The translations under genes and the position numbers were made by a program. The notes under the pieces are model-generated. The model saw only the letters and a list, made by a program, of their open reading frames with translations, was not told where the DNA came from and did no database searches. DNA of 64,000 nt from Flavobacterium sp. I-STPP5a (lineage in GTDB: Bacteria; Bacteroidota; Bacteroidia; Flavobacteriales; Flavobacteriaceae). Positions 37,468 to 47,050 of the stretch are shown piece after piece. How positions within the stretch are numbered: the first letter of the stretch is position 1; each line of letters opens with the position of its first letter. The DNA lies in the NCBI RefSeq assembly GCF_009764685.1, contig NZ_VHLM01000061.1:1-64000 (forward strand), written 5' to 3'.

Positions 37468-37908
37468 CTATTTTTTCCCGAATTTCCAATCAAACTCATC
37501 TTTTTGATTGATAATTGCTCCCAATTCAAATTTTACAACCTCATCAAACTCAGTTTGAAAAATCATCCAGTTTTCTTCGTTAAAATAATTCTCAAAAGTA
37601 TCAAATTCCTCTTGAGTAAATTTAGTTATAGACTTGCTAACTAAATCTTTTTTAACATCACTAATTTTCTTATTGATGATTTTGTTACCAAAAAGCTCTA
37701 GTTCTGGGCTTGATGCAACGATGTATCCTAATTTAAAATCTTCTTCAACATAAAAAGTCAAACGCATTTTTAAAGAGTTGTATGCATAAATAATGTTGTC
37801 ATCCTCGTCTTTATAATTTCGGTTTGGTTTTCCGTAAATAGCGGTAACATCATTTTGTTTCATTCCAAAAATCAGTTTATCAATTCCGTTTTTTGTATTT
37901 ATTTTCAT
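37468..37908 (-). CDS. Uncharacterised cytosolic protein
   Basis: 146 residues, no signal or membrane segment, acidic and aromatic-rich. The first 40 residues (GIDKLIFGMKQNDVTAIYGK-P) recall the start of BamE/SmpA-like modules, in which G-M-x-x-x-D-V...G-x-P is common. The rest has no recognised motif. It is transcribed alone from a -7 box 31 bases upstream. Confidence 0.6.
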   Translation of the reverse strand: MKINTKNGIDKLIFGMKQNDVTAIYGKPNRNYKDEDDNIIYAYNSLKMRLTFYVEEDFKLGYIVASSPELELFGNKIINKKISDVKKDLVSKSITKFTQEEFDTFENYFNEENWMIFQTEFDEVVKFELGAIINQKDEFDWKFGKK

Positions 37909-37939
37909 TATGTTTTACTTTAAATTTAAAATAGTGATG

Positions 37940-37947
37940 CAAAGATA
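37940..37947 (-). promoter_or_regulatory. -7 box of the 146-residue protein gene
   Basis: Minus-strand TATCTTTG, a perfect TAnnTTTG, 31 bases before the ATG at 37908. Confidence 0.55.
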
Positions 37948-38180
37948 CTCCATTATTAGAAAATCAATCAGGACTATTGAGGTTTTAATCTCTATTTATT
38001 TCCATAAAAAGAAGTTTAGCCATCAAGTTATACAGATTTAAACTTTTAAAATAACAGGAATACTACTCCTCAGAATTGTTTAAAGAAAGATAGTAATAAA
38101 ACGGAGTTGCGTATCATTGTACTCATTTATTTCTTACTTTTAAACTCCAAAAAACAATATCTTAAAATTAAATTTTCTCT

Positions 38181-41006
38181 ATGAAAACAAACAAGTTGCT
38201 CCTGTATTGCTTAGTATTTCTTAGTGCAATAAATTCCTACTCCCAAAAAAAAGGTTCAAAAGAATTTAAAGTTGATTTTGAAAAATTTACTTTAAACAAT
38301 GGCTTGCAAGTCATTTTACATATTGACAGATCAGATCCTGTTGTGGCTGTTGCACTAACTAGTCATGTGGGTTCTGCACGAGAAATACAAGGAAGAACTG
38401 GTTTTGCACATTTATTTGAGCATTTACTTTTCCTTGAATCTGAAAATTTAGGAAAAGGAGGGCTTGATAAAATGAGTGCTCGCATAGGTGGAGAGGGTGC
38501 AAATGGATCTACTAGCCGAGATAGAACCAATTATTTTCAAACTGTACCAAAAGATGCACTTGAAAAAATGATTTGGGCTGAAGCAGATAAGCTTGGTTTT
38601 TTTATCAACACCGTAACAGAACCCGTTCTTGCTAAAGAAAAACAAGTTGTAAAAAATGAAAAAAGACAAAGTTATGACAACAGGCCTTATGGTCATAATT
38701 TCTATGTGATATCAAAAAATTTATATCCGTCTACTCATCCTTACAACTGGAATGTAATAGGATCTCTTGAAGATTTACAGAACGCAACATTAGATGATGT
38801 TAAGAATTTTTACAAACGCTGGTATGTCCCTAACAATGTCACACTAACAATTGCAGGAGATATTGATGTAAACCAAACCAAAATTTGGGTAGAAAAATAT
38901 TTTGGCGAAATAAAACGTGGCGACGCTATCCCAAAAATGGAAAAACAAGCTGTTGTTTTACCTGCTACCAAAAAACTGTACTACGAAGACAATTTTGCAA
39001 AACTTCCACAACTTACTCTTACATGGCCATCAGTTTATGAATACCATCCAGACAGCTATGCCCTAGAAGTTCTTGCCAATTATCTTTCAAAAGGTAAAAA
39101 AGCTCCTTTGTACAAAACCTTAGTAGAAGATAAAAAAGTTACTGACGCAGCAGATGTTTTTCAGTACAACTCTGAAATAGCAGGACAATACATGCTTAGT
39201 GTTACCGCTTTTGATAAAACAAATTTAAATGAGGTCATGAATGGTGTCACCGAAGCTTTCACAAAATTTGAAACTGAAGGTATTTCGCAACAAGATTTAG
39301 ACAGAATTAAAGCAGGACAAGAAACTGCTTTTTATAACAATTTATCAAGTGTTTTAGGAAAAGGATTTCAACTTGCACAATACGAGATATTTGCTGGAAC
39401 ACCAGAATACATTAATGAAGATGTAAAAAATATATTAGCTGTAACCCGTGATGATGTAATGCGTGTGTTTAAAAAATACATTCAGGGCAAGCCTTTTGTA
39501 GCAACTAGTTTTGTTCCAAAAGGAGAAAAAAATTTAATTTTAGATGGGTCGATACTAGCCGATGTAGTTGAAGAAAAAATCATTGAAGGCAAAGAAGACG
39601 CTTTTGATGCAAGTATAGCGGCAACTTACGAAAAAACTCCTTCAAAATTTGACCGAAGCATTGAACCAGCATACGGCGCTAGTCCAGATGTGATTTTGCC
39701 TGTAGTTTGGAAAGATAAATTGCCTTCTGGTATGTCTGTATTAGGTATCGAAAATTACGAAGTGCCTCTAGTACAATTTCAATTGCAAATTAAAGGAGGC
39801 TTATTGCTAGAAAATTCAGAAAAAATTGGAGTTTCAAACATGCTTGCCGAGCTTATGACCAAAGGAACCGCAAATAAAACACCGGAGCAACTAGAAAATG
39901 CTATTGAGAGTCTTGGTGCTTCTATAAAAGCAACAGCAAGTGATGAAGCTATTTCAATTTACGGTACAACACTAGCAAAAAACTATACCGCTACTATGGC
40001 ATTAGTACAAGAAATTTTATTACAACCACGATGGGATACCAAAGAATTTGAACTTATAAAACAAAGTACACTGAGTCAAATAATGCAGCAAAAAGCAGAT
40101 CCTAATTATATTGCTCGAATTGAGTTTAAAAAATTACTTTTTGGCACATCTATTTTATCTAATAATCGTATTGGATCTGAAAAAACCGTTAGTTCAATTA
40201 CTATAGATGACTTGAAAAACTATTTCACTACGAATATGTCTCCTTCAAATGTTAATTTTCATGTAGTTGGGGCTGTGAATAAAAACAGTGTTTCAAACTC
40301 CTTAAAAATAATAAGTAACAATTGGAGTACTAAAGATATTGTTATTCCAACTAATGCCAATACAATAGCTATTTCAAGCTCACAAGTCTATTTTTATGAT
40401 GTGCCAGGAGCTAAACAATCTGTAATACGAATTGGCTATCCTGCACTTGCAGCTACTGATACCGACTATTATCCAGCTCAAATTTTAAATTACCGTTTGG
40501 GAGGAGGTAGTTTTGCTTCACAATTAACACAAGAATTACGTGAAGGAAAAGGATATACATATGGTATAAGCTCCATGTTTATGGGAACTGTAAATAAAGG
40601 ATTTTTTGCAGTATCGAGTGGTGTACGTTCTAATGTTACTTTTGAATCCGTTGCATTAGTTAAAGATATATTACAAAAATATGGTACTAATTTCAATGCA
40701 AATGATCTCGATGTTACAAAAAGTTATTTGATCAAAAGTAATGCTAGAGCTTTTGAAACATTATCATCAAAACTTGAAATGCTCTATGACATTAGTAATT
40801 ACAATTACACGGATGATTACGCAAAAAAACAGGAGGACATTGTAAAAAATATTACAATAGATAATATAAAAACGCTTGCGAAAAAATATTTAGATCCAAA
40901 TAAAATGATTTATCTCGTTGTAGGAGATGCTGAATCGCAATTGAAAAAATTAGAACAATTAGGTTTTGGCACACCAAAATTAATAAACAGCCCAAAACCA
41001 AATTAA
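38181..41006 (+). CDS. M16-family zinc metallopeptidase, two-module (pitrilysin/insulinase-like)
   Basis: 941 residues with signal peptide (MKTNKLLLYCLVFLSAINSYS). The inverted zinc motif H-L-F-E-H is at 77-81 with the third ligand probably Glu160 in V-V-K-N-E-K-R. The first M16 pair occupies about 30-460. The second (about 500-930, with R-L-G-G-G-S-F-A-S and R-E-G-K-G-Y-T-Y-G) lacks the zinc motif, as is normal for the inactive half. It probably degrades peptides in the periplasm. It stands alone between two hairpins. Confidence 0.93.
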   Translation: MKTNKLLLYCLVFLSAINSYSQKKGSKEFKVDFEKFTLNNGLQVILHIDRSDPVVAVALTSHVGSAREIQGRTGFAHLFEHLLFLESENLGKGGLDKMSARIGGEGANGSTSRDRTNYFQTVPKDALEKMIWAEADKLGFFINTVTEPVLAKEKQVVKNEKRQSYDNRPYGHNFYVISKNLYPSTHPYNWNVIGSLEDLQNATLDDVKNFYKRWYVPNNVTLTIAGDIDVNQTKIWVEKYFGEIKRGDAIPKMEKQAVVLPATKKLYYEDNFAKLPQLTLTWPSVYEYHPDSYALEVLANYLSKGKKAPLYKTLVEDKKVTDAADVFQYNSEIAGQYMLSVTAFDKTNLNEVMNGVTEAFTKFETEGISQQDLDRIKAGQETAFYNNLSSVLGKGFQLAQYEIFAGTPEYINEDVKNILAVTRDDVMRVFKKYIQGKPFVATSFVPKGEKNLILDGSILADVVEEKIIEGKEDAFDASIAATYEKTPSKFDRSIEPAYGASPDVILPVVWKDKLPSGMSVLGIENYEVPLVQFQLQIKGGLLLENSEKIGVSNMLAELMTKGTANKTPEQLENAIESLGASIKATASDEAISIYGTTLAKNYTATMALVQEILLQPRWDTKEFELIKQSTLSQIMQQKADPNYIARIEFKKLLFGTSILSNNRIGSEKTVSSITIDDLKNYFTTNMSPSNVNFHVVGAVNKNSVSNSLKIISNNWSTKDIVIPTNANTIAISSSQVYFYDVPGAKQSVIRIGYPALAATDTDYYPAQILNYRLGGGSFASQLTQELREGKGYTYGISSMFMGTVNKGFFAVSSGVRSNVTFESVALVKDILQKYGTNFNANDLDVTKSYLIKSNARAFETLSSKLEMLYDISNYNYTDDYAKKQEDIVKNITIDNIKTLAKKYLDPNKMIYLVVGDAESQLKKLEQLGFGTPKLINSPKPN

Positions 41007-41030
41007 TAAAACAGCAGTATTACAAAACAA

Positions 41031-41093
41031 AAAATAATTTTTCTGATTCACCAGCTACGTAAAAGTAGCATTTCGAATCAGAAAAATTATTTT
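41031..41093. terminator. Long bidirectional hairpin after the M16 gene
   Basis: A perfect 19-base stem (41031-41049 with 41075-41093) encloses a second small stem, GCTAC (41054-41058) with GTAGC (41065-41069). The outer stem ends in AAAATAATTTTT, giving T-runs both ways. It lies between convergent genes and is far longer than the other terminators here. Confidence 0.75.
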
Positions 41094-41120
41094 TATATTA
41101 GGTGAGACTAAAAGGTTTCT

Positions 41121-41477
41121 CTACTCATTCATTTCATCATAACGTACAGGCACTTGAGGGTCATACAAAGAACATTTAAATTCCTCCAATGTGTCTGAGA
41201 GTAAGTTCATAGTTTTTCCATCGGTACCATAGCAATCAATTAAAATACTTTGAGAAGTTGATTTTACTTGAAACGCACCTGTTCCATTTGGATTCTTCCA
41301 GCTGTTTTCGTCTACTTTTTCCCAACCTGAAAAAACGGATGACAATCTATTATTTATTACCTCCACTGACAATTCCTCCAGTCCTTCAACAAATTGCTCC
41401 TCAAGCAATGCCTCATAAACTAAATGATGGTTTAAATAAATTCCTTCTTGATATTTCCAAAAGATTAATTCGTACAT
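41121..41477 (-). CDS. Uncharacterised 118-residue protein in operon with purM
   Basis: Starts nine bases after the purM stop. It is acidic and soluble, with a helical first half (HHLVYEALLEEQFVEGLEEL) and a beta-rich second half (GWEKVDENSWKNPNGTGAFQ). No signal peptide or known motif. The close spacing suggests co-transcription but gives no clue to function. It could be a small immunity-like or housekeeping fold. Confidence 0.65.
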   Translation of the reverse strand: MYELIFWKYQEGIYLNHHLVYEALLEEQFVEGLEELSVEVINNRLSSVFSGWEKVDENSWKNPNGTGAFQVKSTSQSILIDCYGTDGKTMNLLSDTLEEFKCSLYDPQVPVRYDEMNE

Positions 41478-41486
41478 AAAATATTT

Positions 41487-42665
41487 TTAATATTCAAAAG
41501 TTCCATATTCACTTTTTATGGTAAGCTTTTTTGTTTCAGACTCTTCTACTCTACCTACAATTTGTGCATCAACATGGAACGATTTTGAAATCGCAATAAT
41601 ATCTTGTGCAACTGCCTCAGGAACATAAAGCTCCATACGATGGCCGCAATTAAAAACCTGATACATTTCTTTCCAATCGGTTTTTGATTGTTCTTGAATT
41701 AACTGAAACAATGGTGGTACAGGAAATAAATCATCCTTTATAATGTGTAGATTTTCTACAAAATGTAAAATTTTGGTTTGGGCACCACCGCTGCAGTGTA
41801 CCATACCGTGAATTTCATTTGACGAATATGTATCTAAAATTTTCTTGATGATAGGCGCATACGTTCGCGTAGGCGAAAGCACTAATTGTCCTGCATCTAT
41901 AGGCGAATTTGCTACTGCATCTGTTAATTTAACTTGCCCCGAATAAATTAGTTCTTCTGGAACTGCAGCATCAAAACTTTCAGGATATTTTGTCGCTAAG
42001 TATTTTTCAAAAACATCATGACGGGCTGATGTAAGTCCGTTACTTCCCATTCCTCCATTGTAACTTTTTTCATAAGTTGCTTGACCAAAAGAAGCTAAAC
42101 CTACAATAACATCGCCTGCTTTAATATTAGCATTATCAATTACTTTTGAACGCTTCATGCGCGCTGTGACCGTTGAATCTACAATTATAGTGCGCACAAT
42201 ATCACCTACATCAGCCGTTTCACCTCCTGTAGAATGAATAGTTACACCATAAGAATCAAGCTCTTTTATTAACTCCTCGGTACCATTAATAATTGCTGAA
42301 ATTACTTCGGCTGGAATTAGATTTTTATTTCTTCCAATGGTTGATGAAAGTAAAATATTATCGGTTGCCCCTACACACAATAAGTCATCAATATTCATTA
42401 TTAATGCATCTTGAGCAATACCTTTCCATACAGAAAGATCACCTGTTTCTTTCCAATACATATACGCTAGTGACGATTTAGTACCCGCTCCATCCGCATG
42501 CATGATTAAGCAATACGCTTCGTCTTGTGTTAAATAATCGGGTACAATTTTGCAGAAAGCTTGTGGAAATAATCCCTTGTCAATGTTTTTGATAGCATTA
42601 TGCACATCTTCTTTGGATGCCGAAACACCGCGAAGTGCATACCTTTTTGAAGTATCTGAACTCAT
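41487..42665 (-). CDS. purM: Phosphoribosylformylglycinamidine cyclo-ligase (AIR synthetase), Bacteroidetes type
   Basis: 392 residues. It has the PurM-superfamily ATP-binding N half (LIMHADGAGTKSSLAYMYW, then D-A-L-I-M-N-I-D-D-L-L, T-G-G-E-T-A-D) and C half (S-P-T-R-T-Y-A-P, M-V-H-C-S-G-G-A). The longer, diverged form is normal in this phylum. It closes the imidazole ring in purine synthesis. A -7 box lies 44 bases upstream. Confidence 0.9.
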   Translation of the reverse strand: MSSDTSKRYALRGVSASKEDVHNAIKNIDKGLFPQAFCKIVPDYLTQDEAYCLIMHADGAGTKSSLAYMYWKETGDLSVWKGIAQDALIMNIDDLLCVGATDNILLSSTIGRNKNLIPAEVISAIINGTEELIKELDSYGVTIHSTGGETADVGDIVRTIIVDSTVTARMKRSKVIDNANIKAGDVIVGLASFGQATYEKSYNGGMGSNGLTSARHDVFEKYLATKYPESFDAAVPEELIYSGQVKLTDAVANSPIDAGQLVLSPTRTYAPIIKKILDTYSSNEIHGMVHCSGGAQTKILHFVENLHIIKDDLFPVPPLFQLIQEQSKTDWKEMYQVFNCGHRMELYVPEAVAQDIIAISKSFHVDAQIVGRVEESETKKLTIKSEYGTFEY

Positions 42666-42709
42666 GTAATTTAGTTGTGAAGCCTGCTTTTAGGCAGTTA
42701 GTTGTGGGG

Positions 42710-42717
42710 CAAAGATA
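42710..42717 (-). promoter_or_regulatory. -7 box of purM
   Basis: Minus-strand TATCTTTG, perfect TAnnTTTG, 44 bases before the purM ATG. The leader contains a small GCCT/AGGC hairpin (plus 42682-42695). Confidence 0.55.
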
Positions 42718-42763
42718 CTAATTTGATTTAGGAATAAGGAACATGGTTTTAGGATTTATTGCA

Positions 42764-43045
42764 CTATTTTTGAAGGATTAAAATCTCCACTCTTCTATTT
42801 GCCGCCCGTTGTATTTCGTTTTTTTCTGGTAACGTAAAGATGGGTTTATTACTACCAAATCCTTTGTATGCTAATCTACTTTGTTTGATGCCGTTTTTAA
42901 TTAAATAATCATGAACCGATTTTGCGCGACGATTAGATAACTTCACATCATTTGGATCGGGATTACAGCAAATGTGACCGTGAATTTCAATTTTTAAATT
43001 GGATTGGGAACGCATAATTTCTCCTAATTCAGTTAATATGGCCGC
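42764..43045 (-). pseudogene. C-terminal fragment of an OmpA-domain protein
   Basis: The frame opens at 43045 after a TAA and reads A-A-I-L-T-E-L-G-E-I-M-R-S-Q, then a near-complete peptidoglycan-binding OmpA domain: I-E-I-H-G-H, L-S-N-R-R-A-K-S-V, Y-K-G-F-G-S and N-R-R-V-E-I. The first strand of the domain, the signal peptide and any barrel are missing. The true N-terminus has been replaced by unrelated sequence, so this is a broken gene unless a short form from ATG 43015 is made. Confidence 0.7.
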
Positions 43046-43199
43046 TTACTTTTTCAATAATAGATGCTAAAATTGCATATCCACTATTACTATATTCCCA
43101 ATTTTCATTGGGTTCAAATAATAAACTTGGTTTGTGTTTTTCATAAACATCTAAATAGGTCAAAACATGTTGGACAACGCTTTTTTTTGAGTTTTTCAT
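43029..43199 (-). pseudogene. Internal fragment of a beta-lactamase-family serine hydrolase
   Basis: A 56-codon frame from ATG 43199 reads F-E-P-N-E-N-W-E-Y-S-N-S-G-Y-A-I-L-A-S-I-I-E-K-V-S-G. That is the region around the Y-S-N catalytic motif of a class C-type serine hydrolase. Both the Ser-x-x-Lys part and everything after V-S-G-H-I are missing. It runs straight into the OmpA fragment in another frame, with the junction about 43030-43045. The two look joined by deletion or recombination. Confidence 0.65.
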
Positions 43200-43315
43200 G
43201 AATAAAAAAAGTTTATTGAAACGAATATTAATAAACTTTTGGAAACATCATATTTTATAATGCTTTACAGCATTTTTACCAACTATTTTTGACTATTAAA
43301 CCATAAAAAAGTACA

Positions 43316-43620
43316 ATGAATTTATTCAACTTTACAGCAAATTTTGAAAGAGAGAAGTCTTGTAGAAATCACTTCAAAGGGAAAGATACAAAATTGGATT
43401 AAAATGTAAATGTGGTTGCAAAGAATTTTTCTGGACAAAAAGTAGGTGGAGTTATAAATGCAAAGAATTTAGAAAAAGGATTTCCTTGCGAAGTTGAACA
43501 ATAATACAAAGTTCTAATTTATCCTTTTTGTTTTGGTACAAAACAATGTTTTTATTAACACCACTAAAAAAGATTTTCAACTAAAGAAATTCAAACTCAA
43601 CTTGGACTGAAACGATATGA
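43316..43620 (+). pseudogene. Decayed IS1595-type transposase, N-terminal part
   Basis: It starts MNLFNFTANFEREKSCRNHF, reaches a TAA, then continues in another frame with the zinc-ribbon K-C-K-C-G-C-K-E-F-F-W and Y-K-C-K-E-F. Further on come L-F-W-Y-K-T-M-F-L-L and, after more damage, S-T-K-E-I-Q-T-Q-L-G-L-K-R-Y. This is the N-terminal order of IS1595-family transposases (helix-turn-helix and zinc ribbon). The catalytic half is gone. At least one frameshift and two stops are present. Confidence 0.65.
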
Positions 43621-43633
43621 TGGTACCTTTTTT

Positions 43634-44347
43634 TTAAAACAATTTAAGCTTTCCAAAAATTAATTTTAATTTAAATCGAAGTAAATTATCTTCATTTTTA
43701 ATATTAATTCGTTTTATTTCGTACTTGTTTTTAAAAGGAAATCTGTTTATTTTATTACCAATACGTAATCCGAAAACAATATTGTTCTTTTCTAAAACTT
43801 TAAAAAATTCCGATTTTGCAAGTTTTTTTTTTGGATATTTACCATACGGATAAGCAATTGTTTTACAAATATTTAGATTATTTTGAGAAAAACAATTTAT
43901 ACTTTTCTTTAAATCAGAATTAATTTCTGCTATACTTAAATTAGAATAATTTTTATGAGAATAGGAATGATTTCCTAATTCAATAATATTTGAATTTAAT
44001 GATTTCAAATCTTCAAAAGTCATATATAAATTACTTTTTTTATTAGAAAAAATTTGTTTTTGAACTAATTCAAACGGAACAAAAAAAGTAGCTTTTAAAT
44101 TGTATTTTAACAATAACTGGTAAGCAAAATCTAGTTGTGATTTTGTACAATCGTCAAAAGTAATAACAATACTTTTTATTGGTAATTGGGTTTTATTTTC
44201 AAGTTCAGAAAAATGAAAGGTAGTATATTTTTTATAAACAATGTATTTAAAATGTTGTTCTAAAGTTCCTGCAAAAATGGTAAGATCTTTACAGTTTTCA
44301 GAATTATTACTGACATTATGATACATTAAAATAGGTAATTTTGACAT
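43634..44347 (-). CDS. Polysaccharide deacetylase-family protein (NodB fold), cytosolic
   Basis: 237 residues. Motif 1 is T-F-D-D (Asp65, Asp66) and motif 2 is H-S-Y-S-H (metal His127 and His131), followed by A-Y-P-Y-G-K-Y. The metal site is therefore complete. There is no signal peptide, so it acts inside the cell or on the inner face. Codons are markedly richer in A and T than in the neighbouring genes (many Lys, Asn and Ile). It sits beside IS and gene debris, which suggests acquisition. Likely role: N-deacetylation of a surface-sugar precursor. A -7 box TATATTTG (plus 44397-44404) lies 49 bases upstream. Confidence 0.85.
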   Translation of the reverse strand: MSKLPILMYHNVSNNSENCKDLTIFAGTLEQHFKYIVYKKYTTFHFSELENKTQLPIKSIVITFDDCTKSQLDFAYQLLLKYNLKATFFVPFELVQKQIFSNKKSNLYMTFEDLKSLNSNIIELGNHSYSHKNYSNLSIAEINSDLKKSINCFSQNNLNICKTIAYPYGKYPKKKLAKSEFFKVLEKNNIVFGLRIGNKINRFPFKNKYEIKRINIKNEDNLLRFKLKLIFGKLKLF

Positions 44348-44547
44348 TTTATTTTCTTTCTAAAAATCACTATAATTTTGCTAATCAAAGCTACTACAAA
44401 TATATTTTTTTTTCTGTAAATATGTTATTGAATCACTTTATTTTGTGCAGATAAACCCGAAAACAAAAAAATACAAAATAAGAAAAACAGCTGTTGCATA
44501 AAATTAATTTGAAAGGAATAACGTAACTTTTAACAAAAACGTACAAA

Positions 44548-44581
44548 AAAACCAGTACAAATAAAAAAATGTACTGGTTTT
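44548..44581 (-). terminator. Terminator after glnN
   Basis: AAAACCAGTAC and GTACTGGTTTT, an 11-base stem with AT-rich loop, 20 bases beyond the glnN stop. Confidence 0.85.
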
Positions 44582-44601
44582 AAAAAAAAAGGAATAAGTA
44601 T

Positions 44602-46791
44602 TTACTTCGTAAATAACAATTCTCGATATTTAGTTAAGGTCCAAATTTCATTGTCTACTAGTAATTCTAATTTATCACAATGATTTCTTATAATTTCGAA
44701 ATAAGGTTTCACTTTATTGCAGTACGCCTCTGCCATTTCCTGAGCATCAGTCAATGTATTTGCTGCTCGTCTCTCATTTGTCATTTCCTCCACTTTAGAA
44801 TTGATTCCTTCTATATGGCCTGAAATTTCCTTGATCAAAATAATTTGCTCTTTGGCGATGGTTTCAAAATCAGCACCAAAAATATCTTTCAATCCTTTCA
44901 CATTAGTAATCAATGTATTTTGATAGCGAATTGCCGTAGGTATCACATGGTTTTTAGAAATATCTCCTAGAACTCTACCTTCTATTTGTATTTTTTTAGT
45001 GTATTCCTCTAATTCAATCTCGTAGCGCGCTTCAACTTCAACATGATTCATGATGTTTAACTCTGAGAACAAATCTAAAGACTGCTTTGAAATTCTGGCT
45101 TTTAAAGCTTCGGGCGTAGTTTTAAAATTACTTAAACCTCGTTTTTTTGCTTCAGCTTCCCATTCTTCGCTGTATCCGTCTCCTTCAAAAAGAATTTTTT
45201 TAGATTGCTTGATGTATTCTCGCAATACATTAAAAATAGCATCATCTTTTTTCATGTCTTTCGAGTCAATTAAGGCATCAACCTCAACTTTAAAGTCTCT
45301 CAATTGTTTAGCAACAATAGCATTTAATGTTGTCATGGCATTAGAACAATTGGCTGTTGATCCCACGGCTCTAAATTCAAATTTATTTCCTGTAAAAGCA
45401 AAAGGTGAGGTTCTATTTCTATCCGTATTATCAAGAAGTACATCTGGAATTTTCCCTACTACGTTCAATTTCAAATCTGTTTTTTCCTCCGGTGATAATT
45501 TTCCAGCAGTTACCCCTTCAAGTTCTGCCAATACTTTTGTAAGTTGTTCTCCAATAAATACCGATATAATGGCTGGAGGAGCTTCATTGGCGCCAAGCCT
45601 GTGATCATTACTTGCTGATGCAATGGCTGCTCTTAGCAAAGATTCATTATCATTTACAGCTTTAATAGTATTGATAAAAAAGGTTAAAAACTGTAAATTA
45701 CTCATAGGAGTTTTACTTGGACTCAACAGGTTAACGCCAGTATCTGTTGCCAAAGACCAGTTGTTGTGCTTACCAGAACCGTTCACACCTTTAAAAGGTT
45801 TTTCATGAAACAAGACTTTTAAGTCATGGCGTTCGGCTACTTTTTGCATAACATCCATCAATAAACAATTGTGATCAACTGCTAAGTTGGTTTCTTCAAA
45901 AATGGGAGCCAATTCAAATTGATTGGGTGCTACTTCATTATGACGCGTTTTTACTGGAATTCCAAGGAGCATACACTCTTGCTCCAAGTCTCTCATATAG
46001 GTAAGGGCACGAGTAGGAATCGATCCAAAATAGTGATCATCTAATTGTTGTCCTTTTGCAGAAGTGTGTCCAAGAAGTGTTCTCCCAGTCATGATTAAAT
46101 CAGGACGAGAATTAGCTAAAGCACTATCTACCAAAAAATATTCTTGTTCCCAACCCAAAGTGGCTGTTACTTTTTTGACATTTTTATCAAAATATTTACA
46201 GACTTCGGTTGCTGCTTCATCCATAACCATAAGAGCACGCAATAGCGGTGTTTTATAATCTAAAGCTTCGCCGGTGTACGAAATAAAAACCGTAGGAATG
46301 CAAAGAGTAGTTCCAAAAATAAACGCTGGAGATGTAGGATCCCACGCAGTATAACCTCTGGCTTCAAATGTATTTCGAATTCCACCATTTGGAAAACTCG
46401 AGGCATCAGGCTCTTGTTGCACTAATTGTGCACCGCCAAATTTTTCAACAGGATCACTCCCATCATAAGATGTTTCAAAAAAAGCATCATGTTTTTCAGC
46501 AGTTGTTCCTGTAAGCGGCTGAAACCAATGTGTATAATGAGTGACTCCTTTTGAAAGAGCCCATTCTTTCATACCCATTGCAATATAATCCGCTAATTTA
46601 CGGTCAATTTTGGTTCCATGTTGTACGGCACTTTGGATTCCTTTTAAAGCATCCGAAGTTAGGTATTGCTTCATTGCCTTTTCATTAAAGACATTTGAAC
46701 CAAAAATAATTGATTTTCTACCTGTTTCATCAAATTGAACGGGCTTTCGAGTCGATGCTTCTCTTAAAGCTTGAAAACGTAATGTTGGCAT
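44602..46791 (-). CDS. glnN: Glutamine synthetase type III
   Basis: 729 residues from ATG 46791 (MPTLRFQALREAS), the usual GSIII start and length. A 12-residue upstream extension is unlikely. Signature segments are F-G-S-N-V-F-N, LGWEQEYFLVD, K-P-F-K-G-V-N-G-S-G-K-H-N-N-W-S and R-L-G-A-N-E-A-P-P. It assimilates ammonium into glutamine as a dodecamer. A minus-strand -7 box lies 43 bases upstream. A type II glutamine synthetase is transcribed divergently next door. Confidence 0.95.
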   Translation of the reverse strand: MPTLRFQALREASTRKPVQFDETGRKSIIFGSNVFNEKAMKQYLTSDALKGIQSAVQHGTKIDRKLADYIAMGMKEWALSKGVTHYTHWFQPLTGTTAEKHDAFFETSYDGSDPVEKFGGAQLVQQEPDASSFPNGGIRNTFEARGYTAWDPTSPAFIFGTTLCIPTVFISYTGEALDYKTPLLRALMVMDEAATEVCKYFDKNVKKVTATLGWEQEYFLVDSALANSRPDLIMTGRTLLGHTSAKGQQLDDHYFGSIPTRALTYMRDLEQECMLLGIPVKTRHNEVAPNQFELAPIFEETNLAVDHNCLLMDVMQKVAERHDLKVLFHEKPFKGVNGSGKHNNWSLATDTGVNLLSPSKTPMSNLQFLTFFINTIKAVNDNESLLRAAIASASNDHRLGANEAPPAIISVFIGEQLTKVLAELEGVTAGKLSPEEKTDLKLNVVGKIPDVLLDNTDRNRTSPFAFTGNKFEFRAVGSTANCSNAMTTLNAIVAKQLRDFKVEVDALIDSKDMKKDDAIFNVLREYIKQSKKILFEGDGYSEEWEAEAKKRGLSNFKTTPEALKARISKQSLDLFSELNIMNHVEVEARYEIELEEYTKKIQIEGRVLGDISKNHVIPTAIRYQNTLITNVKGLKDIFGADFETIAKEQIILIKEISGHIEGINSKVEEMTNERRAANTLTDAQEMAEAYCNKVKPYFEIIRNHCDKLELLVDNEIWTLTKYRELLFTK

Positions 46792-47050
46792 GTTGTTATT
46801 ATTTAAATTAGTAGTAACCAGTTTCAATAAAAGTCAAATATACACAATATCGACAAAAAACAGCATCTCTATTTTATAGAATTATATTTTTAACCCCTCT
46901 AAAATTATCAATAAACAACTTTACCCCCTTTAAAAAAAGCATATTTAAAAAATAGAATATAAATTTACAAAAAGAACCCCCTAAATTTTATGGTTTAGAA
47001 AAAAATTATAATTTTGTACCATTAATAATCACGAAGAAATTTATAATGTC
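46792..47050. promoter_or_regulatory. Divergent control region between the two glutamine synthetase genes
   Basis: 259 non-coding bases hold a minus-strand -7 box TATATTTG (plus 46835-46842) for glnN and a plus-strand box TAATTTTG (47009-47016) for the type II gene, about 165 bases apart. CCCCT/CCCCC clusters near 46895 and 46923, and again at 46977, stand out from the AT background and may be protein sites, though no clean palindrome was found. Confidence 0.5.
47009..47016 (+). promoter_or_regulatory. -7 box of the type II glutamine synthetase gene
   Basis: TAATTTTG, perfect TAnnTTTG, 34 bases before the ATG. Confidence 0.6.

Noticed and set aside
45050..45604. 184-residue forward reading frame opposite glnN
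   Set aside because: Antisense shadow of a highly conserved enzyme, Ser/Leu/Phe-rich, with no promoter box or family match.
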